A DNA stretch of 64,000 nt from Deltaproteobacteria bacterium UBA6106 (lineage in GTDB: Bacteria; Desulfobacterota; Syntrophorhabdia; Syntrophorhabdales; Syntrophorhabdaceae): positions 1-64,000 of the forward strand of contig DIWM01000038.1 in the NCBI GenBank assembly GCA_002428485.1, in the 5' to 3' direction. The notes beneath the pieces were generated by a model. That model worked only from the letters and a program-made list of their open reading frames with translations, did not search any database and was not told where the DNA came from. Of the stretch, positions 1 to 8,642 are shown piece by piece. The position numbers were made by a program, and so were the translations under genes. Position 1 is the stretch's first letter. Each line of letters opens with the position of its first letter.

Positions 1-330
1 CCCGTTTATTTCGTTGATCTCCGGCTGACCCCTGAAGGGTATCCCGATATTTACCGCCCGTTGAATAAGAGGTCTGGGCACCGGAGGGATGCCAAGCGAT
101 TCCTGCTTCTCCGCGATAAGATAGAAGGGGTGGTTGCCTGACGTGCAGTACTCTTCGCAGGCATAGCAGGTCGCACAGTCATGAAGCACGAAAGAGTCTT
201 CTCCGCGGGCTATCTTCAGGATCTCTTTCCGTGCAGTCTCTTCATCAATCTCCATATACTGGCATCTGGTGAGACATGCCTGGGTTTGACAGTCCAGACA
301 TCTTTCCAAATTAAATTTCAATGTATGCAA
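1..330 (-). CDS. Fe-S cluster protein (partial, 3' end beyond window)
   Basis: The first 110 codons of a gene that leaves the window at its left edge. The start is a TTG at 328-330 preceded by AGGAGG five bases upstream; no ATG lies in a better position. Two cysteine clusters are visible: C11, C14, C19, C23 (C-x2-C-x4-C-x3-C) and C52, C55, C58, C62 (C-x2-C-x2-C-x3-C). The second is a standard 4Fe-4S ferredoxin pattern and the first a looser one, so the visible part should bind two clusters and carry electrons in the cytoplasm. The part beyond the edge could hold further domains, for example a flavin or heterodisulfide-reductase-like region, so the exact enzyme cannot be named. It points the same way as the large gene run at 673-11500 but is separated from it by a 340-base spacer with repeat-like sequence. 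Confidence 0.8.
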   Translation of the reverse strand, partial: MHTLKFNLERCLDCQTQACLTRCQYMEIDEETARKEILKIARGEDSFVLHDCATCYACEEYCTSGNHPFYLIAEKQESLGIPPVPRPLIQRAVNIGIPFRGQPEINEING

Positions 331-672
331 AGCTGCCTCCTTGCATTATCGTCTCGTCCAATCAAACAAAATGTTATATTATATCCCCGGCTACTCTTCT
401 GCAACAGAATAAACCGCGAGAAGAGACGGCGGAAAGTATGATGCCTGCGGCTGTATGTAGATTCCCACGGGCAAGCCCGAGGCACTATAAATACGCGCCT
501 TACGGGAAAGACCGCATTCACCCATGTCTAAAGACACGGTACCCTTGCTGGCTCGTGTCGCTTAAGGTGAATCTACCCAGCGAGTTCACGAGCGAGAGGA
601 GGAGGCCGGGTACCCACGAAGTGGGTGAGGCTTTGCCGGTGGAGCCTCTCCCTCATGCTCGTCACTATGTCT
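331..672. other. Non-coding spacer with hairpin and repeat-like segment
   Basis: No convincing gene is seen here. GTAGATTC near 456 and GAATCTAC near 568 are inverted, so a stem enclosing about 100 bases is possible. ACCCAC-GAA-GTGGGT at 612-626 is a perfect six-base-pair hairpin. The 21 bases at 579-599 match, with one mismatch, one edge of the dispersed element at 51317-51386 (reverse strand), but the downstream portion differs. Short open frames here have no recognisable protein features. Confidence 0.5.
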
Positions 673-1458
673 TCAGATCTTCCCTCGCCTCCTTAACGTA
701 TCAGGATCACTTAAGGATCTTACGGATATTTTGTGGCTCTTATATACGGATATGACCGGAAGACCCTCGAATAATCCCTGTATCGCCGATAATGCGCCTT
801 CCGAAAGAGGCTGGACCGGGCACTTTCTTAAAGGGGTGTTCAGCTGGACTTCATCGGGACCGATATCCCTGACAATATGGGCCAACTCTGCCGCGCAGTT
901 TTCATTCCCCTTTGTGAACATGAGCTGTAAGGCCAGTTTTCCCTTATATTCTTCTCTGAACTTTTTTATGCCTTCAAGAACCCCATCAAATCCAACAGAC
1001 TTACAGGGGCGGTTGATCGCATCAAAGACTGCCTGTGTCGGCCCGTCGAGTTTGGCGATCACATAATCTGCCATGGCGAGCTCTTGCCTGACATCTTTAC
1101 GATCTATTATCGATGAATTGGTGATAACGGCTATCGGTTCAGCGCGGGTCTTTTTCACAGCCTTTATTGCATTACCCAGGTTCGCTGCCAGGGTTGGCTC
1201 ACCGCGCCCCGAAAAGGTCAAAAAGTCTATCCGGACATCAGGGGGCAGCATCTCCAGTTCCTTGACGATCTCTTCTTCGTTGACATATATCTCCCTCGAG
1301 AAAACAGCATTCTTCGTTTTCCCCAACTGGCAATAGACACAGTCAAAGCTGCATATCTTTTCTGTTTGTGAGAGCAGGTCTATGCCAAGGGAACTCCCTA
1401 TTCTCCATGAAGGAACTGGGCCATAGATATAATGAAATCTTCTATTAACGGGCCCCAA
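673..1458 (-). CDS. Radical SAM protein
   Basis: A 261-residue radical S-adenosylmethionine enzyme. The cluster-binding motif is C36-x3-C40-x2-C43 (CSFDCVYC), followed by a glycine-rich SFSGRGEP-type strand that binds SAM. This architecture is the compact TIM-barrel radical SAM core with little extra sequence, so the substrate cannot be deduced. I chose the TTG at 1458 because GGAGG lies eight bases upstream and it falls just after the stop of the preceding sulfurtransferase; a longer reading from 1530 would overlap that gene by 70 bases. It is the last gene of the run that begins at 11500 and follows a sulfurtransferase and an IscU-type scaffold, which suggests a role in cofactor or protein modification involving sulfur. 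That role is inference; the family assignment is secure. Confidence 0.85.
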   Translation of the reverse strand: MGPVNRRFHYIYGPVPSWRIGSSLGIDLLSQTEKICSFDCVYCQLGKTKNAVFSREIYVNEEEIVKELEMLPPDVRIDFLTFSGRGEPTLAANLGNAIKAVKKTRAEPIAVITNSSIIDRKDVRQELAMADYVIAKLDGPTQAVFDAINRPCKSVGFDGVLEGIKKFREEYKGKLALQLMFTKGNENCAAELAHIVRDIGPDEVQLNTPLRKCPVQPLSEGALSAIQGLFEGLPVISVYKSHKISVRSLSDPDTLRRRGKI

Positions 1459-1459
1459 T

Positions 1460-2362
1460 CTATTTGCCTCCTGTTGATTCAACGAGGGGGGCGTCCTTGT
1501 CTCCACACCATTCTTCCATAGAACCATCATAGATTGAAACGTTTTTGTAGCCCAGGACCTCGCTCAACACAAACCACCATGAAGAAGCAAACTGTCCGTT
1601 ACAGCACAGGACCACTATGCCCTTATCCTGGTCATTGCCGACGCTGTGCATAGCAATGTACTTGAGGGCATCAGGGTTTGTGAAGCTCCCGTCCCTGTGA
1701 AAAACAAGTGAGTAAGGGAGATTAATCGCTCCGGGGATGTGCCCTTTTCTTTTCAGCATGGGATCCGAGACCTCTCCTCTGTATAGCTTTTCCGGTCTCG
1801 TATCAACGATAGCCAATTCCTTGAAATGGGATGTGATATATTCTTTTGTCGCCAGCACACTTTTGTTCCATTTGCACTTATAGTAACTTTTTGGTCGTTT
1901 GACCCAGTCTTTTGTTACAGGATAGTTCTTCTCCAGCCACATTTTGTAACCCCCGTCGAGGATGGCGGGGCGCTTTACTCCTGCATATTTCAGTGTCCAG
2001 GCGACGCGGGTCGCGTTTACAAGTTGCCGGACCAGATCCGTGTTCCCTGCGATCACCACATACGTGTCTGCGTTGATGCCGGAAGAGCAGATAGTGTCAG
2101 AGAGCTCGTCCCTGTGAGGAAGCTGACAGTCCAGGCTTTCTCCCATCGTGCGCCATGCAGCGTAAGTAAGGCTCAGGGCGCCGGGGATATGCCCTTCCCT
2201 GTAATCCTCGATCTTCCTGATGTCAAGCACAAGCAGGTTCGGGCTCTTCAGGTTATCGTTGAGCCATGACGCCGACACTAACGCCGGCAACGTTTCCGAA
2301 TAAAGAATTCCAGGCGAGCAAAACATTATCAGAAACAAGGCCAACACCAGGTGTTTTTTCAT
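1460..2362 (-). CDS. Exported two-domain rhodanese-like sulfurtransferase
   Basis: A 300-residue thiosulfate or mercaptopyruvate sulfurtransferase-type protein with a cleavable signal peptide at residues 1-22, so it acts in the periplasm. Two rhodanese domains are visible. The first (about 25-155) has the DIRKIEDYREGHIPGA start but no clear catalytic cysteine loop and is probably structural. The second (about 160-295) has DTRPEKLYRG, GHIPGAINLPY and the active loop CNGQFAS with the preceding cysteine (LCC). Rhodaneses move sulfane sulfur as a cysteine persulfide. The start ATG has AGGAGG at good spacing. It lies 9 bases after the IscU-type scaffold gene and next to the radical SAM gene. The active loop departs from the classic CRxGxR, so the sulfur donor is uncertain. 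Confidence 0.88.
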   Translation of the reverse strand: MKKHLVLALFLIMFCSPGILYSETLPALVSASWLNDNLKSPNLLVLDIRKIEDYREGHIPGALSLTYAAWRTMGESLDCQLPHRDELSDTICSSGINADTYVVIAGNTDLVRQLVNATRVAWTLKYAGVKRPAILDGGYKMWLEKNYPVTKDWVKRPKSYYKCKWNKSVLATKEYITSHFKELAIVDTRPEKLYRGEVSDPMLKRKGHIPGAINLPYSLVFHRDGSFTNPDALKYIAMHSVGNDQDKGIVVLCCNGQFASSWWFVLSEVLGYKNVSIYDGSMEEWCGDKDAPLVESTGGK

Positions 2363-2371
2363 ACCGGCCTC

Positions 2372-2761
2372 CTATGCTTTGTTTTTGTGTATGTACTTCT
2401 CGAAATAATCTATGATCGCCTTCTGAAGACCTGCTGCCCCCAGGGCCGAACAGTGGATCTTGAATTCAGGCAGCCCGTCGAGCGCGGCTATAATGTCATC
2501 TTCGGTAAGCATCATTGCATCGTCAAGATTTTTTCCTATTGTGAGTTCAGTCATGACGCTTGCGCATGCTATGGACGCAGGGCAGCCCCTTATCTGATAT
2601 TTAACATCGGTGACAACATCCTTTTCGACTTTGATAAATACCCGCAAAAAATCACCGCAGTTGGGATCGCCGATCTCGCCCATCCCGTTTGCATCTTCGA
2701 TAACGCCGACGTTTTTGGGGTCCTTAAAGTGCTGAATAACCTTATCGCTGTAAACATGCAT
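2372..2761 (-). CDS. iscU: IscU/NifU N-terminal-type Fe-S cluster scaffold
   Basis: A 129-residue cluster assembly scaffold. The three conserved cysteines are at 35 (GDPNCGDF), 60 (RGCPASIACAS) and 104 (HCSALGAAGL), and the key aspartate precedes the first. This is the complete length of the single-domain family, without the C-terminal NifU thioredoxin-like domain. IscU-type proteins assemble 2Fe-2S or 4Fe-4S clusters from iron and cysteine-desulfurase sulfur before transfer to apoproteins. No cysteine desulfurase gene is nearby, but an exported sulfurtransferase follows immediately and several ferredoxin-motif ATPases lie upstream in the same run. An extended -10 promoter sits just upstream, so it may also be transcribed separately from the rest of the run. 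Confidence 0.92.
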   Translation of the reverse strand: MHVYSDKVIQHFKDPKNVGVIEDANGMGEIGDPNCGDFLRVFIKVEKDVVTDVKYQIRGCPASIACASVMTELTIGKNLDDAMMLTEDDIIAALDGLPEFKIHCSALGAAGLQKAIIDYFEKYIHKNKA

Positions 2762-2801
2762 AGCCGGTTCATACCTCCCCTTCGAGTATATTGCTCATAT
2801 T

Positions 2802-2810
2802 ATTATACCA
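2802..2810 (-). promoter_or_regulatory. Extended -10 promoter element
   Basis: On the minus strand this reads TGGTATAAT, a perfect -10 hexamer with the TGn extension. It overlaps the stop codon of the DUF364 gene and lies about 40 bases upstream of the scaffold gene. No good -35 is seen. The same nine bases recur upstream of the sulfite reductase (14120-14128) and of the 184-aa protein (53311-53319). Confidence 0.5.
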
Positions 2811-3552
2811 GATATTCATCGGTTCGTATCATCGTTATCAGCTTTATTGCTCCTGTCCTCTTCAACTGCCTGAAATTGGCCCCCTCGCTTATATGCTTAA
2901 GCGCTACGTTATCATCTATAACCCTACTCCCAGAGATAATATCAACCCCGTGATCAAACAACACCGTGCTCATAGGGGTTGTCGGCCCAAGAAGCATCTT
3001 TACGCTTCTTTCGGGGCATAATCTGAGCAGTTCCGGCAGCGTGTGGTTTATAAGCGTCGTGCTCGAGATGGCTACTATGTCCGATTGGGGAAGGTATCGC
3101 TCTGCATCATCTTCCGGATAGTCGCCCGGCCTCTGCCTTTTTTCAATGACCCAGAGATGCTTCGCGATCTTCTTTAAAGCATCCGAAAAGGGGAAATGGC
3201 CGATGACGGAAACGTTCTTGCCGATCCCTTTCTTCAACAACAAATCTCCTGCATTGATCTCGACAATTCGTGACTCGTCGATATCCAGGAGGGAATTTAT
3301 CGCTGCAAGCCCCAACGAAGCCTTCGATATGTCATCAGAGAGTGAGAGCCGGGCAACCTCGAGGGCGGTCATTTCCGTAAACGAAGCCGGGGCGCTTGCG
3401 TCCGCTGTTTCATCCGTGCAGTACTCCTTCAGCATGGTAGATGAAAGCCCGCAAAACCTGCTCACCACCGCGGTCCAGAAAACACCCTTCCTTACCTCTT
3501 TCACGGGGGCATCAATATTAATCCGGCTGATAATCTTTTCAAGAATTTCCAT
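2803..3552 (-). CDS. DUF364/DUF4213 family protein (putative heavy-metal chelation)
   Basis: A 249-residue protein of the PF13938 (N-terminal) plus PF04016 (C-terminal) type. The C-terminal half has a Rossmann-like pattern: VSVIGHFPF, DIVAISSTTLINHTLPELL and LLGPTTPMS. The family is annotated as putative heavy-metal chelation and is usually found beside molybdenum, tungsten or corrinoid functions; no activity has been proven to my knowledge. It follows the XdhC-like gene by 28 bases, a pairing that supports a link to metal cofactor handling. SD-like CAGGGG precedes the ATG. No export signal is seen, so it should be cytoplasmic. Confidence 0.8.
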   Translation of the reverse strand: MEILEKIISRINIDAPVKEVRKGVFWTAVVSRFCGLSSTMLKEYCTDETADASAPASFTEMTALEVARLSLSDDISKASLGLAAINSLLDIDESRIVEINAGDLLLKKGIGKNVSVIGHFPFSDALKKIAKHLWVIEKRQRPGDYPEDDAERYLPQSDIVAISSTTLINHTLPELLRLCPERSVKMLLGPTTPMSTVLFDHGVDIISGSRVIDDNVALKHISEGANFRQLKRTGAIKLITMIRTDEYLV

Positions 3553-3580
3553 TATAAAACCCCTGTTCCTGCCTTAATAT

Positions 3581-4600
3581 TTAATGCTCTTTTAAGGCCG
3601 GCTGGTGTGCGTTCCTCACGGACACAAGCTCTGCTGCGATGCTGATCGCTATCTCCTCAGGCGTCTCCGCGTTGATGGGAATCCCTATGGGCGAGCGTAT
3701 TCTGCCAATGGCCTCCTCATCGAAACCGCTTTCTCTCATATGGTCAAGTATGATCTTTACCTTTCTTTTGCTTCCTATCATCCCCACGTATTTTGCGTCT
3801 CTTTTCATTGATTCTCTGAGGGCCTCCGCATCGTATTCGTGGCTTCTCGTGAGGATCACAATATACTCATTCCCGGTAAAATCCAGATAGTTGAAGGCAT
3901 CCTGAAAATCTCCGACTATGATCGTATTGGCGTCGGGAAACCTTTCTTTGTTCGCAAACTCTTCCCTGTCATCCACAACGGTGATGTAAAAACCCGCAAT
4001 CCTGGCTATCTTTGAAAGAGATTGTGCTATATGCCCGGCGCCAAAAATATAAAGAGGAAAAGATATCTGTATGGGATCGACAAATAATCCATCTAAAAGC
4101 ACAGGCTGATTCCCATAGAATAAATCTTTATGCTTGTTGATGGTTTCATTGTCAAGCGGGTCTCCGATAACATTCAGCTCCTTGTCGATAAGGGTCTTGG
4201 CAAAGGCATCCCCGCTGAAATTTGTTACTACGACCCCCCTCTCTCTGTTTTTAAGACAATCCTCAATACACCTGTATACGTCGAGGTGCTTCACCGTTAC
4301 CGGTTCCAGCAACACCTCAACATTTCCGCCGCAGAGCATATCCTTTTCTTCAACCCTTTGGGCGTCCATGCGTATGCTGAATACCTTTGTTATCCCTTTG
4401 TTCATTATTTCAAGGGCCTCTCTGTATCCATCTGACTCGATGCGACCGCCGCCGACAGTTCCGAAGGTCTTGCCGTCTTCCCCTATGAACATCTTTGCCC
4501 CGATGTCCCTCGGCGCGGACCCTGTCCTCCTGATCACGGTAGCCAGTATCCCGCCCTTTCCCCTTCCCAGGTATTCACAGATAAGTCCATATATATTCAT
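3581..4600 (-). CDS. XdhC/CoxI family protein
   Basis: A protein of about 339 residues with the XdhC N-terminal domain (RTGSAPRDIGAKM, then GTVGGGRIE, then LCGGNVEVLLEP) and a C-terminal Rossmann domain (IFGAGHIAQSL, VVDDREEFA, RSHEYDAEAL, GMIGSKRKV). XdhC-like proteins bind molybdenum cofactor and help insert or sulfurate it in xanthine-dehydrogenase-family enzymes. No such molybdoenzyme is in the window, so the client is unknown. I prefer the ATG at 4600, with GGGGTG nine bases upstream; a GTG at 4612 in the same frame would add four residues. The gene sits in a run with other cofactor-maturation genes, 39 bases below the ABC permease. Confidence 0.9.
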   Translation of the reverse strand: MNIYGLICEYLGRGKGGILATVIRRTGSAPRDIGAKMFIGEDGKTFGTVGGGRIESDGYREALEIMNKGITKVFSIRMDAQRVEEKDMLCGGNVEVLLEPVTVKHLDVYRCIEDCLKNRERGVVVTNFSGDAFAKTLIDKELNVIGDPLDNETINKHKDLFYGNQPVLLDGLFVDPIQISFPLYIFGAGHIAQSLSKIARIAGFYITVVDDREEFANKERFPDANTIIVGDFQDAFNYLDFTGNEYIVILTRSHEYDAEALRESMKRDAKYVGMIGSKRKVKIILDHMRESGFDEEAIGRIRSPIGIPINAETPEEIAISIAAELVSVRNAHQPALKEH

Positions 4601-4639
4601 TCTATATGACACCCCGTCGCTGTATTTGAAAAACTCCCG

Positions 4640-5377
4640 TTAAATGATCCATTTTCTATATAGATTTTTTAGACTAAAATAAAAAAGCGTAACGCAGAAA
4701 AAGGCAATGGCCAAAAAGTCAAGGCTAACGGGCATCATGTTCTTTCCCTGGATAGCACCATGAAGAATATCAACACCATAGGTCAACGGAAGCAGATAGG
4801 AAAGGGGACGAAGAAATACCGGGAGAACATCAACAGGGAAGAAGAGACCACAGAGAAAGATCATGGGAAAACGGAAGAAGTTTGAAAACGTCTGGGCTTC
4901 GAAGACCTCGCTTACCGATACTGCAACGAAAAGACCAAGGAACGTCGAGGCAATAGCGATCATCAGCACAGCAGGCACTGCGAGCGACCAGGCAATCTGC
5001 GAAAGGTCGGCAAGGAACAGCGCCAAAATAACCGGAACGAAGGCATTCGCCATACCGAACAGAATCGCTCCTGTTGTTTTGGCCAGCATGAGGAGCCCTA
5101 CCGGAATAGGCGCAAGGAGCAAACGATCAAAGGAACGGCCTTTTTTTTCGAATGTCACCGTAACCGACAGCAAAGAGGTGGTCCCGAACAGGATAGAAAT
5201 GGCAATCACGCCGGGAAGAAGGGAAAGAACGCTTTCCAGTCCGAGCCCTGACTTTATAAAAAACATCCCCGTCCACGCTAACGGAAAGATCAATCCCCAG
5301 CTTATGTTCGGTGGCTTAAGATAATAGGCCCTCATATCCTTAAGAAAGATATTCCAGAAGGCGATCCATTGTTTCAT
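4640..5377 (-). CDS. ABC-2 type transporter permease
   Basis: A 245-residue inner-membrane protein with six apparent hydrophobic segments, the ABC-2 permease pattern, including LLLAPIPVGLLMLAK after the cytoplasmic loop and the late FRFPMIFLCGLFFPV segment typical of the NodJ/DrrB group. It starts with a four-base overlap with the ATPase gene stop, so the two are translationally coupled and form one exporter. The substrate is unknown; ABC-2 exporters carry polysaccharides, drugs, lipids or small molecules. Its position inside the cofactor-related run may mean it exports a metabolite or metal complex, or may be only a neighbour effect. Confidence 0.9.
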   Translation of the reverse strand: MKQWIAFWNIFLKDMRAYYLKPPNISWGLIFPLAWTGMFFIKSGLGLESVLSLLPGVIAISILFGTTSLLSVTVTFEKKGRSFDRLLLAPIPVGLLMLAKTTGAILFGMANAFVPVILALFLADLSQIAWSLAVPAVLMIAIASTFLGLFVAVSVSEVFEAQTFSNFFRFPMIFLCGLFFPVDVLPVFLRPLSYLLPLTYGVDILHGAIQGKNMMPVSLDFLAIAFFCVTLFYFSLKNLYRKWII

Positions 5378-6363
5378 GCGCCTCCTCCCTTTTCCTTTTC
5401 TTTCTTCATAAGATCCACTTCGATGCCGGTGATCCGGACAAAAACATCTTCCAGCGACGGATGAAGATTCCGCGCTTCCAATGCCTCGATGCCCTGTTCC
5501 TCTAAAAACCGAACCAGCGGTCCGATGTGGATAGACTCTGTGGACTCAATGCGGAACTGTCCGTCAGAAAGGGCGCGAAACTCAAGAAGAGGAAAGGCCG
5601 CGGCAAGCTTCCCGAACAGGACCGCGTCTGAATGCGAGACTGAAAACAACATTACACGCTTTCCCTGGACCGGCCGCAACAGGTTGGCAACGGTGTCGAC
5701 CCCGACAATCCGTCCTTTCACGATGAAGGCTATCCGGTCGCACAACCTTTCAGCTTCTTCAATATAGTGCGTGGTGAGGAAGATCGTGGTCCCGGCGCGG
5801 TGAAGGCCTTTAACAAGCTGCCGGATATTGCGGGCGCTGGCCACATCGATGCCGGTGGTTGGTTCGTCAAGAAACAAAACAGAAGGGCTGTGAATGATTC
5901 CGGCGGCAATCGTCAGCTTACGCTTCATGCCCTTTGAGTAACCGGCGAATTTTCTGTCCGCCGCCTCTGCCAGGCCAAAGGTCTCCAGCAATTCCCGCGC
6001 TTTCGTCCGGCGCACTTTCTTTGGCATACCGTAAAGCGCCGCGCAAAAACAAAGGTTATCAAAACCCGATAGTTCCGGATAAAGGTTGCTCTCGTCGGGA
6101 ACAACCCCGATGAGGTGCTGTGCTGCCTTTGGATTCTTCGTACACTCAAAGCCTCCTATTCTGATGGTTCCCGAATCCGGCCTCGCGAGCCCTGTCAGCA
6201 GATTTATCGTGGTGGTCTTCCCCGCTCCGTTGGGACCGAGAAAACCGAAGAATTCTCCCTGATCCACCTCAAAGGACATTTTATCAACCGCAGTAATCTT
6301 ATCGAACTTTTTCGTCAATTCAGAAGTTTCGATAAAAGGAGATTGATCTTTGGTCGGGGACAT
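5374..6363 (-). CDS. ABC transporter ATP-binding protein
   Basis: A 329-residue ABC ATPase. Walker A is GPNGAGKTT near residue 43, the signature is YSKGMKRKL near 143, Walker B is VLFLDEPTTG, and the switch histidine is in LTTHYIEEA. The roughly 100 residues after the ATPase core form the extra domain typical of the DrrA/NodI/CcmA-like exporter ATPases. It pairs with the overlapping permease gene downstream. Spacing to the upstream MBL-fold gene is 33 bases, so it is probably co-transcribed with it. GAGGA precedes the ATG. Confidence 0.93.
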   Translation of the reverse strand: MSPTKDQSPFIETSELTKKFDKITAVDKMSFEVDQGEFFGFLGPNGAGKTTTINLLTGLARPDSGTIRIGGFECTKNPKAAQHLIGVVPDESNLYPELSGFDNLCFCAALYGMPKKVRRTKARELLETFGLAEAADRKFAGYSKGMKRKLTIAAGIIHSPSVLFLDEPTTGIDVASARNIRQLVKGLHRAGTTIFLTTHYIEEAERLCDRIAFIVKGRIVGVDTVANLLRPVQGKRVMLFSVSHSDAVLFGKLAAAFPLLEFRALSDGQFRIESTESIHIGPLVRFLEEQGIEALEARNLHPSLEDVFVRITGIEVDLMKKEKEKGGGA

Positions 6364-6396
6364 TTTCGATTCCTCAGTTCCACATACATTCTATTC

Positions 6397-7365
6397 TTAT
6401 ATCTGTTCTCCAAATATATACTGTGTTCCTGCAGTATTAAGGATAAACTGATAAGGCATCTTTTTTGCGAAGGATAAGATTGCCTCGAACCCGGTACAAT
6501 GCGCGGGGATGATATGATCGGGGGCTATGGTCTGCATATCGTCCACTGTCTTGTCGATTATCTCCTGAGGGGCATTGATGAGGTGAAACCCCCCTATCAC
6601 GACGTGAACCTTATCGACCCCCGTCATCTTCTGCGCGTGCCTCACCGTATTGATAATGCCCGCATGTGCGCATCCTGAGATAACAACAAGCCCTTTGCCT
6701 TTTACATGGCATATAATGGCCTGTTCCCCCGGAAAAATATCTTGTTCTATCTTGTCGGCACGCTTGACAAGCAGGCTCGGGGATCCCTTTTCATATTCCG
6801 TTATCCTCCCGATGTTCCCGGTCATATAACAGCCGGGTATTACCTCAACAGGCTCACGTACTTCTATTATTCCAGCGATACCCTGTTTTTCTATCGCCTC
6901 TTTCTCCAATTTTCCCAGATCTATCAGTTCATCGCTCCCCGCCCGAAAAGAGTATCTATGGGCAAAGGTTTCTTCTCCGACGTAAAGCGGCGTACCCGGA
7001 ACACCTCGTTCCAGCACCTTCATCAGGCCGCTCCAGTGGTCAAAATGACCGTGGCTCAAGCCGAAGGCATTGACCTTGCCCACATCTATTCCGAGTATCT
7101 CTATGTTGTTGAGCACACCCGCGGGATCGAGGCCGTAATCGAACATAAAGAAATGCGACTTTCCGTTCACCACAGCCTCTATGTAATACGACAGGCCATG
7201 TTCCGCGTGGATGGAGATGCCGGGGGAGGACTTCCATCGCTTGCCTGATGGCGGGTTGACCCTTACCGAATCGTAGTAGTTGTCCGTTACGACAGTAACA
7301 ACCAGCCTGTCAACATCCGATAAGTTAAAGACCCCATGCCTGGTTTGGTGTTCATCGATAGGCAT
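6397..7365 (-). CDS. Metallo-beta-lactamase-fold hydrolase
   Basis: A 322-residue MBL-fold protein. The metal motif is LSHGHFDHWSG (HxHxDH), with later ligands in SGCAHAGI and PAHCTG. The sequence resembles the archaeal/bacterial group often labelled 7,8-dihydropterin-6-yl-methyl-4-(ribofuranosyl)aminobenzene 5-phosphate synthase (MJ0936-like), but that name reflects one characterised member and should not be taken as its activity here. No signal peptide, so cytoplasmic. GGAGG precedes the ATG. Proteins of this group very often stand beside MinD/NifX genes, as here, 44 bases after the Mrp-NifX gene. This points to a shared but undefined function. Confidence 0.88.
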   Translation of the reverse strand: MPIDEHQTRHGVFNLSDVDRLVVTVVTDNYYDSVRVNPPSGKRWKSSPGISIHAEHGLSYYIEAVVNGKSHFFMFDYGLDPAGVLNNIEILGIDVGKVNAFGLSHGHFDHWSGLMKVLERGVPGTPLYVGEETFAHRYSFRAGSDELIDLGKLEKEAIEKQGIAGIIEVREPVEVIPGCYMTGNIGRITEYEKGSPSLLVKRADKIEQDIFPGEQAIICHVKGKGLVVISGCAHAGIINTVRHAQKMTGVDKVHVVIGGFHLINAPQEIIDKTVDDMQTIAPDHIIPAHCTGFEAILSFAKKMPYQFILNTAGTQYIFGEQI

Positions 7366-7409
7366 ACCCTTACCTCCGCATGCTCAGCTGTTTATGGGCT
7401 ATGCGCCCG

Positions 7410-8642
7410 TTAATGGTCGCACGTATTTGCGCCTGTCTGAAGCGTCCCCTTCAGGTACTGTTCCACGACCTCCCTGGGGGATTCAGCTTGTGCGCCGGTA
7501 ACGACCCTGACTCCCTGCTGGGCAAAAAGCTGCTGGGCGCGGCTGCCCATGCCGCCGGCTATGATACAGTTTACGCCCAGTTGTGAAAGCCATGCAGGCA
7601 ACACTCCGGGCTCATGGGCAGGCGGGGTAACATAGTTTTCGTTCACTACCCTGCCTTCGCTGTCCGTATCGATGAGTGCGAACGCCTCACAGTGGCCAAA
7701 ATGGGCGCATAATTTTCCCTGGTATGTAGGTATCGCGAACTTCATGGAAACCTCCTTGCTGTTATCCTGAACCTGCGGATGAGAATCCGCAGAGGACCCG
7801 CTTGCAACGTCTTTTTTGGCAACGTCAACGCCGGGCCTTTCGAAGCCCATTGTCTTGTCGACGATCTCGTCAAATCTCTGCGCTGTTTTCGTCTTTGAGT
7901 AAAAATACATGTAAGGCCGTTCTTCGTCGCCGCTTTTTACGATATCAGGGTCAAGCGGGATGGTGCCCAGAAATGGTACCCCGTAATTTTCTGCCAGCTT
8001 CCTGCCTCCGCCTGTAGAGAATATATCCACCTCTTTGCCGCAATGGGGGCAGACAAAACCGCTCATGTTCTCGATGATGCCTGCGATGGGGAGATTGAGC
8101 TGCCGGCAGAAGGTAATGCATTTTTCCACGTCGATCGTCGCAACCTGCTGAGGCGTCGTAACAATGACCGCGCTGCCTTTCCCACCCATGAGCTGTGCAA
8201 CAGAAAGCGGCTCGTCGCCGGTTCCCGGGGGGCAGTCGACCACGAGGCAATCCAAGTCACCCCAGGCAACGTTCTGAACGAACTCCCGTATCACATTCGC
8301 TTTGAGCGGGCCTCTCCAGATAACAGCCTGTTCGTTCCCATCGAGCAGCAACCCCATAGAGACAACTTTTAAGTTCGCATGTAACTCGATCGGCATGATC
8401 TCTTCGTTATACACGCCGACCCTTTTACCGATAAGGCCAAGCAGCTTCGGCACGCTCGGACCGTGGATGTCCACGTCGAGTATTCCCGTTCTCATCCCCC
8501 TCAACGAAAGGCTCAGGGCAAGATTAACTGCCACTGTGCTTTTTCCCACGCCGCCCTTACCGGAAAGGACAATAAATATGCGCTGGATCCTGTCAAGCTT
8601 CTTTTGCAGTGCCATTTCATCATTTGGCTTCTCGTTACTCAT
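7410..8642 (-). CDS. Mrp/NBP35-type ATPase fused to a NifX-like domain
   Basis: A 410-residue fusion. Residues about 1-270 are an Mrp/ApbC/NBP35 P-loop ATPase: deviant Walker A SGKGGVGKST near 25, then PPGTGDEP, then the CPHC pair (GFVCPHCGKE) that bridges a labile Fe-S cluster between two subunits. These proteins carry and transfer Fe-S clusters. After a Ser/Asp-rich linker, the last 111 residues form a NifX/NifB-type dinitrogenase cofactor-binding domain (PF02579) starting MKFAIPTYQGKLCAHFGHC. The start ATG overlaps the upstream MinD gene stop by four bases. The linker carries a strong internal Shine-Dalgarno and ATG at the NifX boundary (see 7745-7757), so a free NifX domain may also be made. 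No nitrogenase genes are present, so the domain binds some other cluster or cofactor. Confidence 0.93.
   Translation of the reverse strand: MSNEKPNDEMALQKKLDRIQRIFIVLSGKGGVGKSTVAVNLALSLSLRGMRTGILDVDIHGPSVPKLLGLIGKRVGVYNEEIMPIELHANLKVVSMGLLLDGNEQAVIWRGPLKANVIREFVQNVAWGDLDCLVVDCPPGTGDEPLSVAQLMGGKGSAVIVTTPQQVATIDVEKCITFCRQLNLPIAGIIENMSGFVCPHCGKEVDIFSTGGGRKLAENYGVPFLGTIPLDPDIVKSGDEERPYMYFYSKTKTAQRFDEIVDKTMGFERPGVDVAKKDVASGSSADSHPQVQDNSKEVSMKFAIPTYQGKLCAHFGHCEAFALIDTDSEGRVVNENYVTPPAHEPGVLPAWLSQLGVNCIIAGGMGSRAQQLFAQQGVRVVTGAQAESPREVVEQYLKGTLQTGANTCDH
7745..7757 (-). promoter_or_regulatory. Internal ribosome binding site and ATG at the NifX domain boundary
   Basis: Within the Mrp-NifX gene, the minus strand reads AAGGAGG (7757-7751), five bases, then an in-frame ATG (7745-7743) that is the first codon of the NifX-like domain. 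It would give a separate 111-residue protein ending at 7410. This is the best Shine-Dalgarno in the gene. Confidence 0.6.
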
